Made by a program: the position numbers and the translations under genes
DNA from: Candidatus Bacteroides intestinavium
GTDB lineage: Bacteria; Bacteroidota; Bacteroidia; Bacteroidales; Bacteroidaceae
Assembly: GCA_019118325.1 (NCBI GenBank)
Contig: DWZE01000014.1
Location: 1-40,732 of the forward strand
Reading direction: 5' to 3'
Length of the DNA stretch: 40,732 bases
Shown: positions 20,949 to 30,114 of the stretch, piece by piece
Layout of the letters: each line of letters begins with the position of its first letter
Numbering within the stretch: the first letter of the stretch is position 1
The notes under the pieces: model-generated
Told to the model about the DNA's origin: nothing
The model's input: the letters and a program-made list of their open reading frames with translations, nothing else
Databases searched by the model: none

Positions 20949-22895
20949 ATGCCAAAGTCATTACTTGAAGAACTGCCCAAAATAGCAGCTGAGGGCAGGC
21001 GGGAGGCACAGCAACTCCTGGAGCGTATCAATAGCGGTACGCGCATCGGGCTGCAAACCAATGAACTTGTCTTGCCCTCCAAAGATATATCCGGGCTTTG
21101 GCGGGGCGAATTGCCGCAATTATCCTTTCGCGGGCAGTGGATGAACCGCTTGATTTACGGGGAGAATCTGCTGACTATGCAGGCCTTGCTGGTGGGCGAT
21201 GAGGCTACGGGACTTCCGTCGCTCCGGGGCAAGGTAGACCTTATTTATATAGACCCTCCTTTTGACAGCAAAGCAGATTATCGTACGAAGATTAATTTAC
21301 CCGGTATAGAGATTGAGCAGAAGCCGACGGTGCTGGAGCAGTCTGCGTATAGTGATACTTGGAAGGACGGGACGGTGTCTTATCTAAGGATGATGTATCC
21401 ACGGCTGTTATTGATGAGAGAATTGCTTTCGGAGAAAGGGAGCATTTATGTTCATCTTGATTGGCACTGTTCTCATTATGTTAAATTGTTGATGGACGAC
21501 ATTTTTGCAAAAGAGAATTTCGTTAATGAAATAATTTGGGGGTATAAAGACATAGGTTCACGAGCTGTAGATTATTATAAACGCAAACATGATGTAGTGT
21601 TGTTCTATCAAAAAACAGATAGTCGTCAATTTAATATTCAAAGACTGCAACTATCGGAAAGTACTATGCAACGTTACGGTAGTTATTTTGATAAGAATGG
21701 ACATATAACTTATCGTTGGTTAAAAGAGAATAATCCTGGAGTTTTTGCTAAATTGAAAGGGCAGCCAGATGATTTAGATCAGCCTTGGTTGGATATTAAT
21801 AATGGACAACCTTTGAGTGATTGGTGGGATGATATATCACCATTAAAATCACATTTTAAGGAATCTGTCGGTTACGCCACCCAAAAGCCCGAAGCCCTCC
21901 TCGAACGCATCATCAAAGCCAGCAGCAACGAAGGCGACCTTGTCTGCGATTTCTTTGGCGGGAGTGGCACTACAGCCGCTGTGGCTGAACGCTTGGGTCG
22001 CCGTTGGATAACCTGCGATATAGGCAAGCCTGCTTCCCTCATTATGCGCAAGCGTTTCATTGACCAAGGCGTGAAGCCCTTCCTCTACCAAGGCATTGGC
22101 GACTATCAGAAGGAAGCCTTCAGCAGCAGCAAGTTGGTGAAGAAGGTGGGCGACCTGAGCCGCATCGTGATGCAGCTGTACGGCGCCATCCCTTTCACCG
22201 AAGAGCAACTCAATGACCGCAACTGGGGCTACCTGAAGCCTACGCGCACTCTGGTGCTGGTGGACAGCCCCAACAAACTGACAGGCACCGCCACCCTGCG
22301 CCGTGCCTACGAGGCGCGACAGACCCTGCTGGGAGGCGGCTGGGCCAAGGTGGTGGTGCTGGGCTGGAACTTCGCCTTCGACATCAGCGAGGCCATCCGC
22401 CGCTACGAGGGTGCGGTGGAAGTGCTGGTCATCCCGCCCGATCTCCTGGACAAGCTCGCCAAGAAGGGCCTGAAGAAGCTGGTGGACGACAAATCTGTGC
22501 GCTTCAGCACCCTGCAATACCTCACCTGCCGCCCCATGAAAGTGCTGCCCGCCTCGGAGGACGAGGACAACCTGGTGGTGGAGTTGGATAACTACGTTCT
22601 CCTCTCGCCGGACAATATCCCTCTGGATGACCGCGACAAGGAGAAGCTGCAACAAGTCATCGACCGCGACCCGCTGGCCCTCATCGAATACTGGAGCATC
22701 GACCCCGACTATGATGGCGAGACCTTCCGTAGCTGCTGGCAGGACTACCGCGAGAACACCGCCAACGACCGCGACCCGCTGCACTGCGTCTATACGGCTG
22801 TGCTCCGTGTGCCCCGTCGGGCCGGACGTACGGTGTGCGTCAAAGCGGTGGACGTGTTCGGATTTGAAAGCATGGTGTTGGAAACGATGAAATGA
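20949..22895 (+). CDS. mod: Type III restriction-modification DNA methyltransferase (Mod), N6-adenine, beta class
   Basis: The 648-residue protein has catalytic motif IV D-P-P-F at 102-105 ahead of the AdoMet motif F-G-G-S-G-T-T at 336-342. That is the beta-class order of type III Mod enzymes. It methylates adenine on one strand of the recognition site and guides the Res subunit encoded next. A C-terminal extension of about 300 residues is present. DNA from about 21340 to 21860 (residues about 131-304, where the target recognition domain lies) is clearly A+T-rich, while both flanks are GC-rich. This points to replacement of the specificity domain by recombination. The stop (22893-22895) lies in the AATGATAATTTA border of repeat H3. 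Confidence 0.9.
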   Translation: MPKSLLEELPKIAAEGRREAQQLLERINSGTRIGLQTNELVLPSKDISGLWRGELPQLSFRGQWMNRLIYGENLLTMQALLVGDEATGLPSLRGKVDLIYIDPPFDSKADYRTKINLPGIEIEQKPTVLEQSAYSDTWKDGTVSYLRMMYPRLLLMRELLSEKGSIYVHLDWHCSHYVKLLMDDIFAKENFVNEIIWGYKDIGSRAVDYYKRKHDVVLFYQKTDSRQFNIQRLQLSESTMQRYGSYFDKNGHITYRWLKENNPGVFAKLKGQPDDLDQPWLDINNGQPLSDWWDDISPLKSHFKESVGYATQKPEALLERIIKASSNEGDLVCDFFGGSGTTAAVAERLGRRWITCDIGKPASLIMRKRFIDQGVKPFLYQGIGDYQKEAFSSSKLVKKVGDLSRIVMQLYGAIPFTEEQLNDRNWGYLKPTRTLVLVDSPNKLTGTATLRRAYEARQTLLGGGWAKVVVLGWNFAFDISEAIRRYEGAVEVLVIPPDLLDKLAKKGLKKLVDDKSVRFSTLQYLTCRPMKVLPASEDEDNLVVELDNYVLLSPDNIPLDDRDKEKLQQVIDRDPLALIEYWSIDPDYDGETFRSCWQDYRENTANDRDPLHCVYTAVLRVPRRAGRTVCVKAVDVFGFESMVLETMK

Positions 22896-23096
22896 TAATT
22901 TAGTGGATTGACCACAGATGACACAGATAGAACAGATTTGCACTGATTTATTAATAGAATCTGTCATGTCGAGCTTGTCGAGACATCTTACGTAACGCAT
23001 GAGGAAGCCTTATGTGAGACCCCTCGACTACGCTCGGGGTGACAAATACATCTGTGTCCATCTGTGCCATATCTGTGTCATCTGTGGTTCAAATTC
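22891..23096. repeat. CACAGATG-arm nested hairpin repeat, copy H3, between mod and res
   Basis: ACCACAGATGACACAGAT (22911-22928) is an exact 18-bp inverted match to 23071-23088. The left border AATGATAATTTA includes the mod stop; the right border is AAATTCC (23091-23097). Nested inside is CTGTCATGTCGAG (22971-22983) against CTCGGGGTGACA (23033-23044), a divergent form of the TGTCATTCTGAGC module. Confidence 0.8.
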
Positions 23097-23119
23097 CAGT
23101 TTGCTCAATAACTTAACGT

Positions 23120-25975
23120 ATGAAACCAGATATTTCCCTTGAACTGGCCCGCCGCCTGAACGAACAGGTGCAAACGGCCTGGGCCGACGGCTCGATGCTG
23201 GAGGCTGTGACGCCCGTGACGGCCGACCTCCTGCGCTATTGGTTTAATGAGCCTTATACCAACCGCGAAATGAATTTCCACGAAGGGCAGCGGCAGTCCA
23301 TTCTGAACATCATTTACCTGCACGAGGTGCTGTGCGTGCAGAACGTGCTTCAAGTCTATGAACGGGTGGCACCAGACCTGTTGCCCGAAGCCGACTTGGG
23401 CGCACTGGCGCAGGAGAAGTACAGCTTCCCCAAGTATGCCGTGAAGATGGCTACCGGCACGGGCAAGACCTGGGTGATGCACGCCCTGATGCTGTGGCAG
23501 TTTCTCAACGCCCGTCGCGAAGAGATCCCCTCAGGCCGCTACACCCGCCATTTCCTGGTGGTGGCTCCGGGTCTCATTGTCTACGACCGCCTGCTTGATG
23601 CCTACTGCGGCCGCCTGCGTCCCAGCACGGCCGAACGTGATGTGCGGACCAACGACTTTCACCGCAACGCGGAACTCTTTCTGCCGCCTGCCTATCGCGA
23701 GGAGGCATTCAGCTTCATTGAGACCAACACGGCGGACAAGGACAACATCGGCCGCAAGGTGACGGGCGACGGACTGATAGCCCTGGCCAACTGGCACATC
23801 TTCCTGGCGGAGAAAGAGGAGGAGGAAGATGTGGTGACGGGCCTCTTCCCTGTGCGTCCCGGTACCAGTGCGGGAAACGCCCTTGACACCCTGGACCGCC
23901 GCTTCCTGCGTGGCGACGTGGTGGACTACCTGGCAGCGCTGCCCGAACTGATGGTAATCAACGACGAGGCGCACCACATCCACGAGCATAAGAAGGCGGG
24001 CGAGATTGTGGAGGTGGAATGGCAGAAAGGCCTGAGCCACATTGCCCGCAGCAAGCAGGGACGCTTCCTGCAACTGGACTTCTCGGCTACACCCTACGAC
24101 ACGGTGGGTACGGGAGCGAAGTCGGCCAAGCTGTACTTCCCCCACATCGTTTCGGACTTCGACCTCTCCACCGCCATGCGCCAAGGCTTGGTGAAAACCC
24201 TGCTGCTGGACAAGCGCCAGGAATTGACCGAGCTGGAGCACCTGGACTTCCGGGCCGTGCGCGACGACCGGGGACGGGTCATGGGCCTGAGCGACGGACA
24301 GCGGCTGATGCTGCGTGCCGGGTTGGAGAAACTACGGCTTCTGGAGGAAGGTTTCTTGAAGATAGACGCGTCGAAGCACCCGAAGATGCTGGTGATGTGC
24401 GAGGACACCGTGGTGACCACCTACGTAGAGCAGTTCCTGTGCGGGGAGGGACTGGCGGAAGAAGAGATTCTCCGCATTGACAGCAACCGCAAGGGCGAAC
24501 TGGGCGAAGCCGAGTGGCAGCGCGTGCGCGAACGGCTGTTCAATGTGGACCGCTATGCCACACCCCGTGTTATCGTGTCCGTGCTGATGCTGCGCGAAGG
24601 TTTCGATGTAAACAACATCTGTGTCATCGTTCCCCTGCGTTCGTCCGAGGCATCCATCCTGCTGGAGCAGACCGTGGGCCGCGGCCTGCGCCTGATGTGG
24701 CGTGAGCCTCAATACCGGGAAGAGAAGGAGGAGAACCGCCGCCTGGTATTGGTGAAACGGCTGCAGCCCAAGTCCTACCTGGACATGCTCTCCATCATTG
24801 AGCATCCGGCCTTCGAGCGGTTCTACAAGGACCTGATGGCAGAAGGCCTGGCCGCCGAGGATACCGGAGAACCCGGCAGTACCAACGCCACGGGCGACCT
24901 GATGCGCGTCGGGCTGAAGCCGGATTACGAGGAGTACGACCTCTTCTGGCCCACGGTGGTCCGCGATGCCGAGGAGGAAATCACGCCCGCACAGATTGAC
25001 GTCCGCATGCTGGCTCCCTTCACTGCCTTCACGCTGGACTACCTGCGCGAACACCTGGCTACGAAAGGCGAGACCTTCCTGTCCGAAGCCGTGATGACGG
25101 AGACCCGCTTCGGCAGGTACGAGGTGAAGGCCGACCTTTTCAATGCCCGTTCCTACAACGACTACTTGCAGAAGCTATTGCGGACTGTCACTACCCGCAT
25201 GGACCGGGTGGGCAAGCGGGGCCGGCAGCCCATGCCTGCCATCCAGATTAACCAGGCGGACATCGTGCGCCTGCTGGACCTGTATATCCGTACCCGCTTG
25301 TTCGACCGGACGTTCGATCCCTTTCATGGTAGTGACTGGAAGATTCTGCTGTCCAAGAACGGCCTCGTCACGCAGCACTTGGTCAAGGAAATGAGCGTGG
25401 CCATCCACCGGATGCAGGAGAATGTGGAGAGCAGTGAGGCGGTGGTGGAGAAGACGTGGTTCTCGTCCGTCCCCGCGCTGTGCGTCCGCGAGAATTATTC
25501 CATGGAGTTGCAGAAGGTCATTTACGAACGGCTGGGCTATCCCTCTCACGGGGGCGGATTGGAGAAGGCTTTCATGGAGTTTCTGGACCGGGACGCCTGC
25601 GTGGAGCGTTTCTTGAAAATCAATGAGAGCCAGCACGCCTTTGCCAGTCTGTACTACGTGCGACAGACGGACGGATTATTGGCTTCCTACCATCCGGATT
25701 TTCTGGTATGCACGGCCATGCATATCTACGTCGTGGAGACCAAGGCCGACGACCGGATAAGGGATCCCAACGTCCGCTGCAAGCAACAGGCCGCCGCAGC
25801 CTGGTGTGCCAAGGTCAACACCCTGCCGCCTGCTGACCGTCTGGAGCGTGAGTGGGCGTACATCCTCCTACCCGAGTCGGACTTCTATCTACAGTCGGCC
25901 AACGGTGCCACGCTGGAGGACATGGCCCGGCTGAACCGGGTGACGTTGGCGGCGGCGCCGGACAGGTTGTTGTGA
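23120..25975 (+). CDS. res: Type III restriction enzyme helicase/endonuclease subunit (Res)
   Basis: The 951-residue protein has superfamily 2 helicase motifs: Walker A A-T-G-T-G-K-T (111-117), D-E-A-H near 282-285, L-D-F-S-A-T-P near 322 and Q-T-V-G-R-G-L-R near 520. The C-terminal nuclease shows P-D-F-L-V followed by V-V-E-T-K-A near 865-880, a PD-(D/E)xK site. This is the Res layout; with Mod it cleaves DNA carrying unmodified head-to-head sites. The gap of 224 bp to mod is filled by hairpin H3, which is unusual for genes that are normally tightly coupled. No separate promoter is seen, so cotranscription through H3 is expected. No frameshift is visible. Confidence 0.9.
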   Translation: MKPDISLELARRLNEQVQTAWADGSMLEAVTPVTADLLRYWFNEPYTNREMNFHEGQRQSILNIIYLHEVLCVQNVLQVYERVAPDLLPEADLGALAQEKYSFPKYAVKMATGTGKTWVMHALMLWQFLNARREEIPSGRYTRHFLVVAPGLIVYDRLLDAYCGRLRPSTAERDVRTNDFHRNAELFLPPAYREEAFSFIETNTADKDNIGRKVTGDGLIALANWHIFLAEKEEEEDVVTGLFPVRPGTSAGNALDTLDRRFLRGDVVDYLAALPELMVINDEAHHIHEHKKAGEIVEVEWQKGLSHIARSKQGRFLQLDFSATPYDTVGTGAKSAKLYFPHIVSDFDLSTAMRQGLVKTLLLDKRQELTELEHLDFRAVRDDRGRVMGLSDGQRLMLRAGLEKLRLLEEGFLKIDASKHPKMLVMCEDTVVTTYVEQFLCGEGLAEEEILRIDSNRKGELGEAEWQRVRERLFNVDRYATPRVIVSVLMLREGFDVNNICVIVPLRSSEASILLEQTVGRGLRLMWREPQYREEKEENRRLVLVKRLQPKSYLDMLSIIEHPAFERFYKDLMAEGLAAEDTGEPGSTNATGDLMRVGLKPDYEEYDLFWPTVVRDAEEEITPAQIDVRMLAPFTAFTLDYLREHLATKGETFLSEAVMTETRFGRYEVKADLFNARSYNDYLQKLLRTVTTRMDRVGKRGRQPMPAIQINQADIVRLLDLYIRTRLFDRTFDPFHGSDWKILLSKNGLVTQHLVKEMSVAIHRMQENVESSEAVVEKTWFSSVPALCVRENYSMELQKVIYERLGYPSHGGGLEKAFMEFLDRDACVERFLKINESQHAFASLYYVRQTDGLLASYHPDFLVCTAMHIYVVETKADDRIRDPNVRCKQQAAAAWCAKVNTLPPADRLEREWAYILLPESDFYLQSANGATLEDMARLNRVTLAAAPDRLL

Positions 25976-26007
25976 ACGGGAATGGAAGTTGCAGGGGGCA
26001 GATAGGC

Positions 26008-26583
26008 TCAGAGTTCGTCCAGTCCCCTGCGCTTGCTGCCTTCTGACCGCTTGAAGGCACTGGGGGTGAGGCCGGTGATATGCTTGAACTGCGTGCTCAG
26101 GTAGGCGGCACTGGAATAGCCCAGCCGGTCGGCAATCTCGTTCAGCGTCAGTTCGTCGTAGGTCAGCAGTTCCTTGACGCGCTCTATTTTCTGGACGATG
26201 GCATATCGTTCGATGGTGGTGCCGGTCTCTTCGGAGAACGCTTTGCTCAGCGTGCTGTAGTCCTTGTGCACAAGTTCGGAAAGGTAGCGGGAAAGATTGG
26301 CGGAGGGAGCCGCTTCGCGGTAGTGAACCAGCCGGATGACGGCATCCTTGATCTGCTCCACCAAGCGGGCGCGTGGTGCTTCCAGCAGTTCGAAGCCTTC
26401 TGCTTCCAAGGTTTGGCGGAGGCGGATGCGGAGGGCATCGTCTATATCATCTTCCTCAATCTGCGCTATACCCAACTCTACGGACAACGGGTGCAGGCCG
26501 AGTCTCGTGAGGCAATCTGTCACGGCCCGGATGCAGCGGGGGCAGACCATGTTTTTGATGTGGAGGGTGGTAGTCATGCGCAA
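26008..26583 (-). CDS. Compact AraC-type regulator with N-terminal heavy-metal-associated domain
   Basis: At 191 residues (or 189 from Met3) it is much shorter than usual AraC proteins. Residues 3-70 resemble an HMA metallochaperone fold: T-T-L-H-I-K-N-M-V-C-P-R-C-I-R-A-V with C-x-x-C at 14-17, a second strand V-E-L-G-I-A-Q-I and a final F-E-L-L. Residues about 90-185 are an AraC HTH pair: L-S-E-L-V-H-K-D-Y-S-T-L-S-K-A-F-S-E-E-T-G, then T-L-N-E-I-A-D-R-L-G-Y-S-S-A-A-Y-L-S-T-Q-F-K. A metal-binding sensor fused to a DNA-binding domain suggests a copper-type sensor. Likely targets are the RND operon and the ATPase in this window; that is inference. It is convergent with res. A -7 box lies at 26595. 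Confidence 0.82.
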   Translation of the reverse strand: MRMTTTLHIKNMVCPRCIRAVTDCLTRLGLHPLSVELGIAQIEEDDIDDALRIRLRQTLEAEGFELLEAPRARLVEQIKDAVIRLVHYREAAPSANLSRYLSELVHKDYSTLSKAFSEETGTTIERYAIVQKIERVKELLTYDELTLNEIADRLGYSSAAYLSTQFKHITGLTPSAFKRSEGSKRRGLDEL

Positions 26584-26594
26584 ATTCTTTCCTG

Positions 26595-26602
26595 CAAAAG
26601 TA
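26595..26602 (-). promoter_or_regulatory. -7 box (TACTTTTG) for the HMA-AraC gene
   Basis: TACTTTTG on the minus strand fits TAnnTTTG and lies 11 bp upstream of ATG 26583 (17 bp from the Met3 codon at 26577). The very short leader favours the inner start slightly. Confidence 0.45.
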
Positions 26603-26654
26603 CGAATAAAATTTGGAATGGGAAGGGAGTTGGAGGGAGTTATCGTTTCGGTGA

Positions 26655-26714
26655 AGGAGTTAAGCCAATACTGCTGCGTATACGGTTCTTTGACTTACTA
26701 TTGGCTTAACTCCT
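26655..26714. repeat. GGAGTTAAG-arm hairpin repeat, copy R2
   Basis: This is the shortest copy: GGAGTTAAGCCAATA, then a core with CTGCTGCGTATACGG and TTTGACTTACTA, then TTGGCTTAACTCC. It lies downstream of the beta-propeller gene and upstream of the HMA-AraC promoter. The flanking GATAT border of the other copies is absent. Confidence 0.8.
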
Positions 26715-26742
26715 ATGTCACAATCAACATCAACTGAAATAA

Positions 26743-27945
26743 TCATTTGAGTTTGCCCACAAAAAGATAAGCATTGTCGTTTTCGACGATGCTGTCCTTC
26801 AGTTTGGTCCACTCGTCTATTTGCGCGTCGGTCCATTCCTCCGGTTGGGACAGGACGTTTTCCAGGTGCAGGGCCAGTTCGCCCGGCTCGATGCTGTGTA
26901 CAAAGTAGCCCTTGTTGAAGAGGAAGCAGGCATAAGGCAGAGGCATGTTGCCGGCCAGGTCGTTGACAAACTCCACAAAGGCTCCCTTGCCCGTCTGCTT
27001 GTCCACCAGGATGGTAGCCCGCTTGGAGATATAGGTGCCGTATTGGTTTTGGGCCGTCTCCAGGGTGACATCGGCCAGGAAGCAGTCGGCCAGTTCGTAG
27101 TAGCCATGCTGGAAGGGTTCGCCCGGCATGTCAAGGGCAAAGACGGGTTGCAGGCGGTTCTCGTCCGGCAGGTAGTGATAGAGGGAGTCTTTCTCGGGTG
27201 CCCAATGGAAGAGGAAGAAATCGAAGGTGTCCGGTACATTGCCGTTGTGTTGCACCTCGTTGTTGAAGTCAGGAACCACCGAGTAAGGGGCGGCATCAAT
27301 CTTGCGCAGGACGTTGCCTTCAAAATCTTGCTGCCAGACCACGGAGGCATCTTCGATGCTGTTGAAGGCCAGCATACCTACTGTCACGACCTGCTGTTCG
27401 GCATCTACGGAGAATACGCCTTTGGGCACCAGCGTGGGCAGGGGGATGGAGGAGAGGTAGGAACCATCGTCCAGGTTATACACCAGAAGGCTTTTGGCAT
27501 TCCAGGGCATCAGGTAGATGCGGCGGTTGGTTTCGTCAATCTGCTTGTCATGCACGGCCCAGTATTCGCCGGGACCTTGTCCCTTGTTGCCCACCTTGCA
27601 GAGGAAGCGTCCTTCTTTGTCGAACAGGCGGCAACCTTCCCGGGAATTGCCGCCGGTAATCAGGTAGTTGCCGAAGAAGGTGGTGCCTCCGGCGGTCAGT
27701 GCTTCGTCCCGGTTGTCCAGGCGGATGAGGTGGAAGTCCTCCAGGTATTGGCTGAGCGGGATGGACAGTGTGTCTTTGCTCAGCTTGTCCAGATGGAGTA
27801 TCCGGACAGAATCCGGTCCCACAGCTTCCAGGGGCGCCACGATAGGCAGGTTGTCAAACGTCAGTTCGGAGGCAGGCTGTTTGCTGCCGCAAGCTCCCAG
27901 CAGCAAGGCCAGTGCCGGGATGCAAAACAGGGAATAGGTCTTCAT
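26743..27945 (-). CDS. 6-bladed beta-propeller lipoprotein (BF3164/TolB-like)
   Basis: The 400-residue protein has a signal peptide with lipobox L-G-A-C (Cys19). The rest shows repeated propeller blades: F-G-N-Y-L-I-T-G-G, then C-R-L-F-D-K-E-G-R-F-L-C-K-V-G-N-K-G-Q-G-P-G-E-Y, the hallmark of Bacteroidales 6-bladed beta-propeller lipoproteins. D-E-T-N-R-R-I-Y-L-M and L-L-V-Y-N-L-D-D-G follow. Such proteins are abundant in Bacteroidales as monocistronic surface or periplasmic lipoproteins of unknown role. It has no partner gene here: the MATE gene upstream is separated by 83 bp on the same strand, so readthrough is possible. TAACTTGC near 27973 is a poor -7 candidate. Confidence 0.75.
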   Translation of the reverse strand: MKTYSLFCIPALALLLGACGSKQPASELTFDNLPIVAPLEAVGPDSVRILHLDKLSKDTLSIPLSQYLEDFHLIRLDNRDEALTAGGTTFFGNYLITGGNSREGCRLFDKEGRFLCKVGNKGQGPGEYWAVHDKQIDETNRRIYLMPWNAKSLLVYNLDDGSYLSSIPLPTLVPKGVFSVDAEQQVVTVGMLAFNSIEDASVVWQQDFEGNVLRKIDAAPYSVVPDFNNEVQHNGNVPDTFDFFLFHWAPEKDSLYHYLPDENRLQPVFALDMPGEPFQHGYYELADCFLADVTLETAQNQYGTYISKRATILVDKQTGKGAFVEFVNDLAGNMPLPYACFLFNKGYFVHSIEPGELALHLENVLSQPEEWTDAQIDEWTKLKDSIVENDNAYLFVGKLK

Positions 27946-28028
27946 TGTGCCATAAGTGTTGGTTTATGGGCGCAAGTTAGGGAATAATACGAGATATTCG
28001 AAAAAGTATAGACTTGTTTTTTATCGTT

Positions 28029-29345
28029 TTACGTTTTTTTAGTAGTGAAAGCCTTTTGAGTCATCTTTCTGGCCAATCCCGTCTGCACCGCTCCACGCAT
28101 GGCCAGGTAGAGCAGGAAAGCCAACCATAAGGCATGGTTGCCCCACGCATCCCGTAAGCCGAAGTAGCATCCGAAGAAGCAGAGTGCCGCCACCGCCATG
28201 GCCACCAACATGCCCCGCGTGGCCGTGGCTCCGATGAAGACGCCGTCCCAGACGAAAGCCGTCACTCCGGTCAAGGGAATGGCCAAGGCCCAAAAGAAAT
28301 ACTCGCTTGAGGCAGCGATGACTTCCGGCTCATCCGTCAGGAGGCTTAGGAAACCGTTTCCGCCCAGTGCATAGGCTGCGGTAAAGAGGATGACCATGCC
28401 CGCTCCCCAGACGAACAGTCTGCGTACTGTGTTGCGGAAGGCGATAGCGTCTCTGGCACCGATATACTTCCCGCTCAGTGCCTCGCCCGCGTAGGCAAAA
28501 CCGTCCATCACGTAGGAGAACAGCGTGAAGAGCTGCATCAGCAGGGTGTTGACCGCCAGGATAATCTCGCCTTGCTCAGCACCGGCCGAGGTGAAGAACA
28601 GGGTCACTGCCACCAGGCAGAGTGTCCGCAGGAAGATGTCGCGGTTCACCCCGAAGAAGCGTTTCATGGCTTCGCGCTGCCACAGGCCTTGCAAGGTCTG
28701 GCGTCGCAGGTGTCCATACTGTCGGAACCATAGGGCCAGCCCCATCCCGAAGCCTGCCCATTGCGCCACCAGTGTGCCCAGGGCCACGCCTTCCACCTTC
28801 ATGCCTCCCATGTAGACAAAGGACAGGCTGGCCGCAATGTTCACCACGTTCTGCGTGATGGCCACGGCCATCGGGATGCGTGAATTCTGCATGCCGATGT
28901 ACCAGCCCGTCAGTCCGTACAGTCCCAGCATGGCCGGGGCGCCCCAGATGCAGATGCGGAAGTAAGTGGTGGCCAATTCGCGGATTTCTTCGGTGGGATG
29001 GATGAAGAGGAACGCTCCTTGTACGAGGGGCCTTTGCAGGAGCAAGAGTAACACGGCAATCAGTATGCCCAATCCTACGGCCCGTACCAACAGGCGGAAT
29101 ATCTCCGCGGAGTCTTGCCGTCCGTAGGCTTGGGACGTCATGCCGCTGGTGCCCATCCGCAGGAAGGCGAATATCCAGTAGATGATATTGAACAGCAAAC
29201 CTCCCACGGCAATGGCGCCGATATAGGCCGGGCTTCCCAGATGGCCCACGATGGTGACATCCACCAGTCCCAGCAGGGGCACGGTGATGTTGCTCACGAT
29301 GGAGGGCAGGGCGATGTGGAGTATCTGTCGGTCGATGGCTTTCAT
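28029..29345 (-). CDS. MATE-family efflux transporter (DinF/NorM type)
   Basis: The 438-residue protein has twelve predicted hydrophobic segments in two halves. It begins R-Q-I-L-H-I-A-L-P-S-I-V-S-N-I-T-V-P-L-L-G-L-V-D-V-T-I-V-G-H-L-G, the classic MATE N-terminus, with G-M-T-S-Q-A-Y-G-R-Q-D after TM2. The A-I-A-V-G-G start of TM2 fits the DinF branch. It exports organic cations, drugs or metabolites across the inner membrane, driven by Na+ or H+; the substrate is not predictable. Its ATG follows the birA stop by one base, so it is the last gene of yraN-birA-MATE. Confidence 0.88.
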   Translation of the reverse strand: MKAIDRQILHIALPSIVSNITVPLLGLVDVTIVGHLGSPAYIGAIAVGGLLFNIIYWIFAFLRMGTSGMTSQAYGRQDSAEIFRLLVRAVGLGILIAVLLLLLQRPLVQGAFLFIHPTEEIRELATTYFRICIWGAPAMLGLYGLTGWYIGMQNSRIPMAVAITQNVVNIAASLSFVYMGGMKVEGVALGTLVAQWAGFGMGLALWFRQYGHLRRQTLQGLWQREAMKRFFGVNRDIFLRTLCLVAVTLFFTSAGAEQGEIILAVNTLLMQLFTLFSYVMDGFAYAGEALSGKYIGARDAIAFRNTVRRLFVWGAGMVILFTAAYALGGNGFLSLLTDEPEVIAASSEYFFWALAIPLTGVTAFVWDGVFIGATATRGMLVAMAVAALCFFGCYFGLRDAWGNHALWLAFLLYLAMRGAVQTGLARKMTQKAFTTKKT

Positions 29346-29346
29346 G

Positions 29347-30114
29347 TCAGAGGATGTATTGTACTTCTTTGAACAGGTATCCGCGCTCTTTCCCGGCTTC
29401 GTCTTGCAACATGTAACGGCCGTCCGGTTCTACCCGGAGCAGGCGGGCCATGAAACGGCCTGAGTCATCTTCATAAGGATGCCATCCTTCGCGGCGGAAC
29501 AGGTCCTGGTTGTATTGTCCGGCAATCAGGGAAGCCTTGGCGCCGTCTTTGTCGTTTCGCAGGCCTTCATAACGCTCTCTTATGTAAGTCTGGATGTCAT
29601 GCAGGACTTCCATGGGATTTTCCTCCCCGCCGGTGATTTGCCGGAGCGAGACAGGGTTGGGCGCATCGCTGTGAAACTTCGTTTGGTTGACGTTCAGACC
29701 GATGCCGATGATGCTCCGGGCGATGCCTTCGGCGTTGAGTTCGTTCTCTATCAGTATGCCGCATATCTTCTTCTCCTGCCAGTAGATGTCGTTGGGCCAC
29801 TTGATGCGGATGTCTCCTGCCCAGCGGGTCAGTGTGTCCCTGACGGCCAGTGCTGTCAGTTGGGATAGGATGAACTGGCGTTGCGGCTGCAGGAACGTAG
29901 GATAGAGCACGAGGCTGAACATCAGGTTTTTCCCTCTTTCCGATTCCCAGGTATTGCCTCGCTGGCCTTTGCCGGCAGTCTGGTAGTCGGCGCAGACGGT
30001 GGTATATTCAGCTACCTGTTGCCGGTCGCAGAGTTGGGTCAGGTAGCGGTTGGTGGAGTCGGTTTCATCCAGATGGATAAGCGGAAAGGAGTTTGTCTCG
30101 GTGTGCATAGTCAT
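29347..30114 (-). CDS. birA: Biotin--[acetyl-CoA-carboxylase] ligase
   Basis: The 255-residue protein lacks an N-terminal HTH, so it is the catalytic-only form. Motifs: D-S-T-N near the start; A-D-Y-Q-T-A-G-K-G-Q-R-G-N-T-W (biotinyl-AMP loop, G-x-G-x-x-G); K-W-P-N-D-I-Y-W with the catalytic Lys; G-I-L-I-E-N-E; and I-G-I-G-L-N-V-N-Q. It activates biotin with ATP and attaches it to carrier lysines of carboxylases. Without HTH it should not act as a biotin-operon repressor. Its start abuts the yraN stop with no gap and its end leaves one base before the MATE start, so the three genes form one tight operon. Confidence 0.92.
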   Translation of the reverse strand: MTMHTETNSFPLIHLDETDSTNRYLTQLCDRQQVAEYTTVCADYQTAGKGQRGNTWESERGKNLMFSLVLYPTFLQPQRQFILSQLTALAVRDTLTRWAGDIRIKWPNDIYWQEKKICGILIENELNAEGIARSIIGIGLNVNQTKFHSDAPNPVSLRQITGGEENPMEVLHDIQTYIRERYEGLRNDKDGAKASLIAGQYNQDLFRREGWHPYEDDSGRFMARLLRVEPDGRYMLQDEAGKERGYLFKEVQYIL

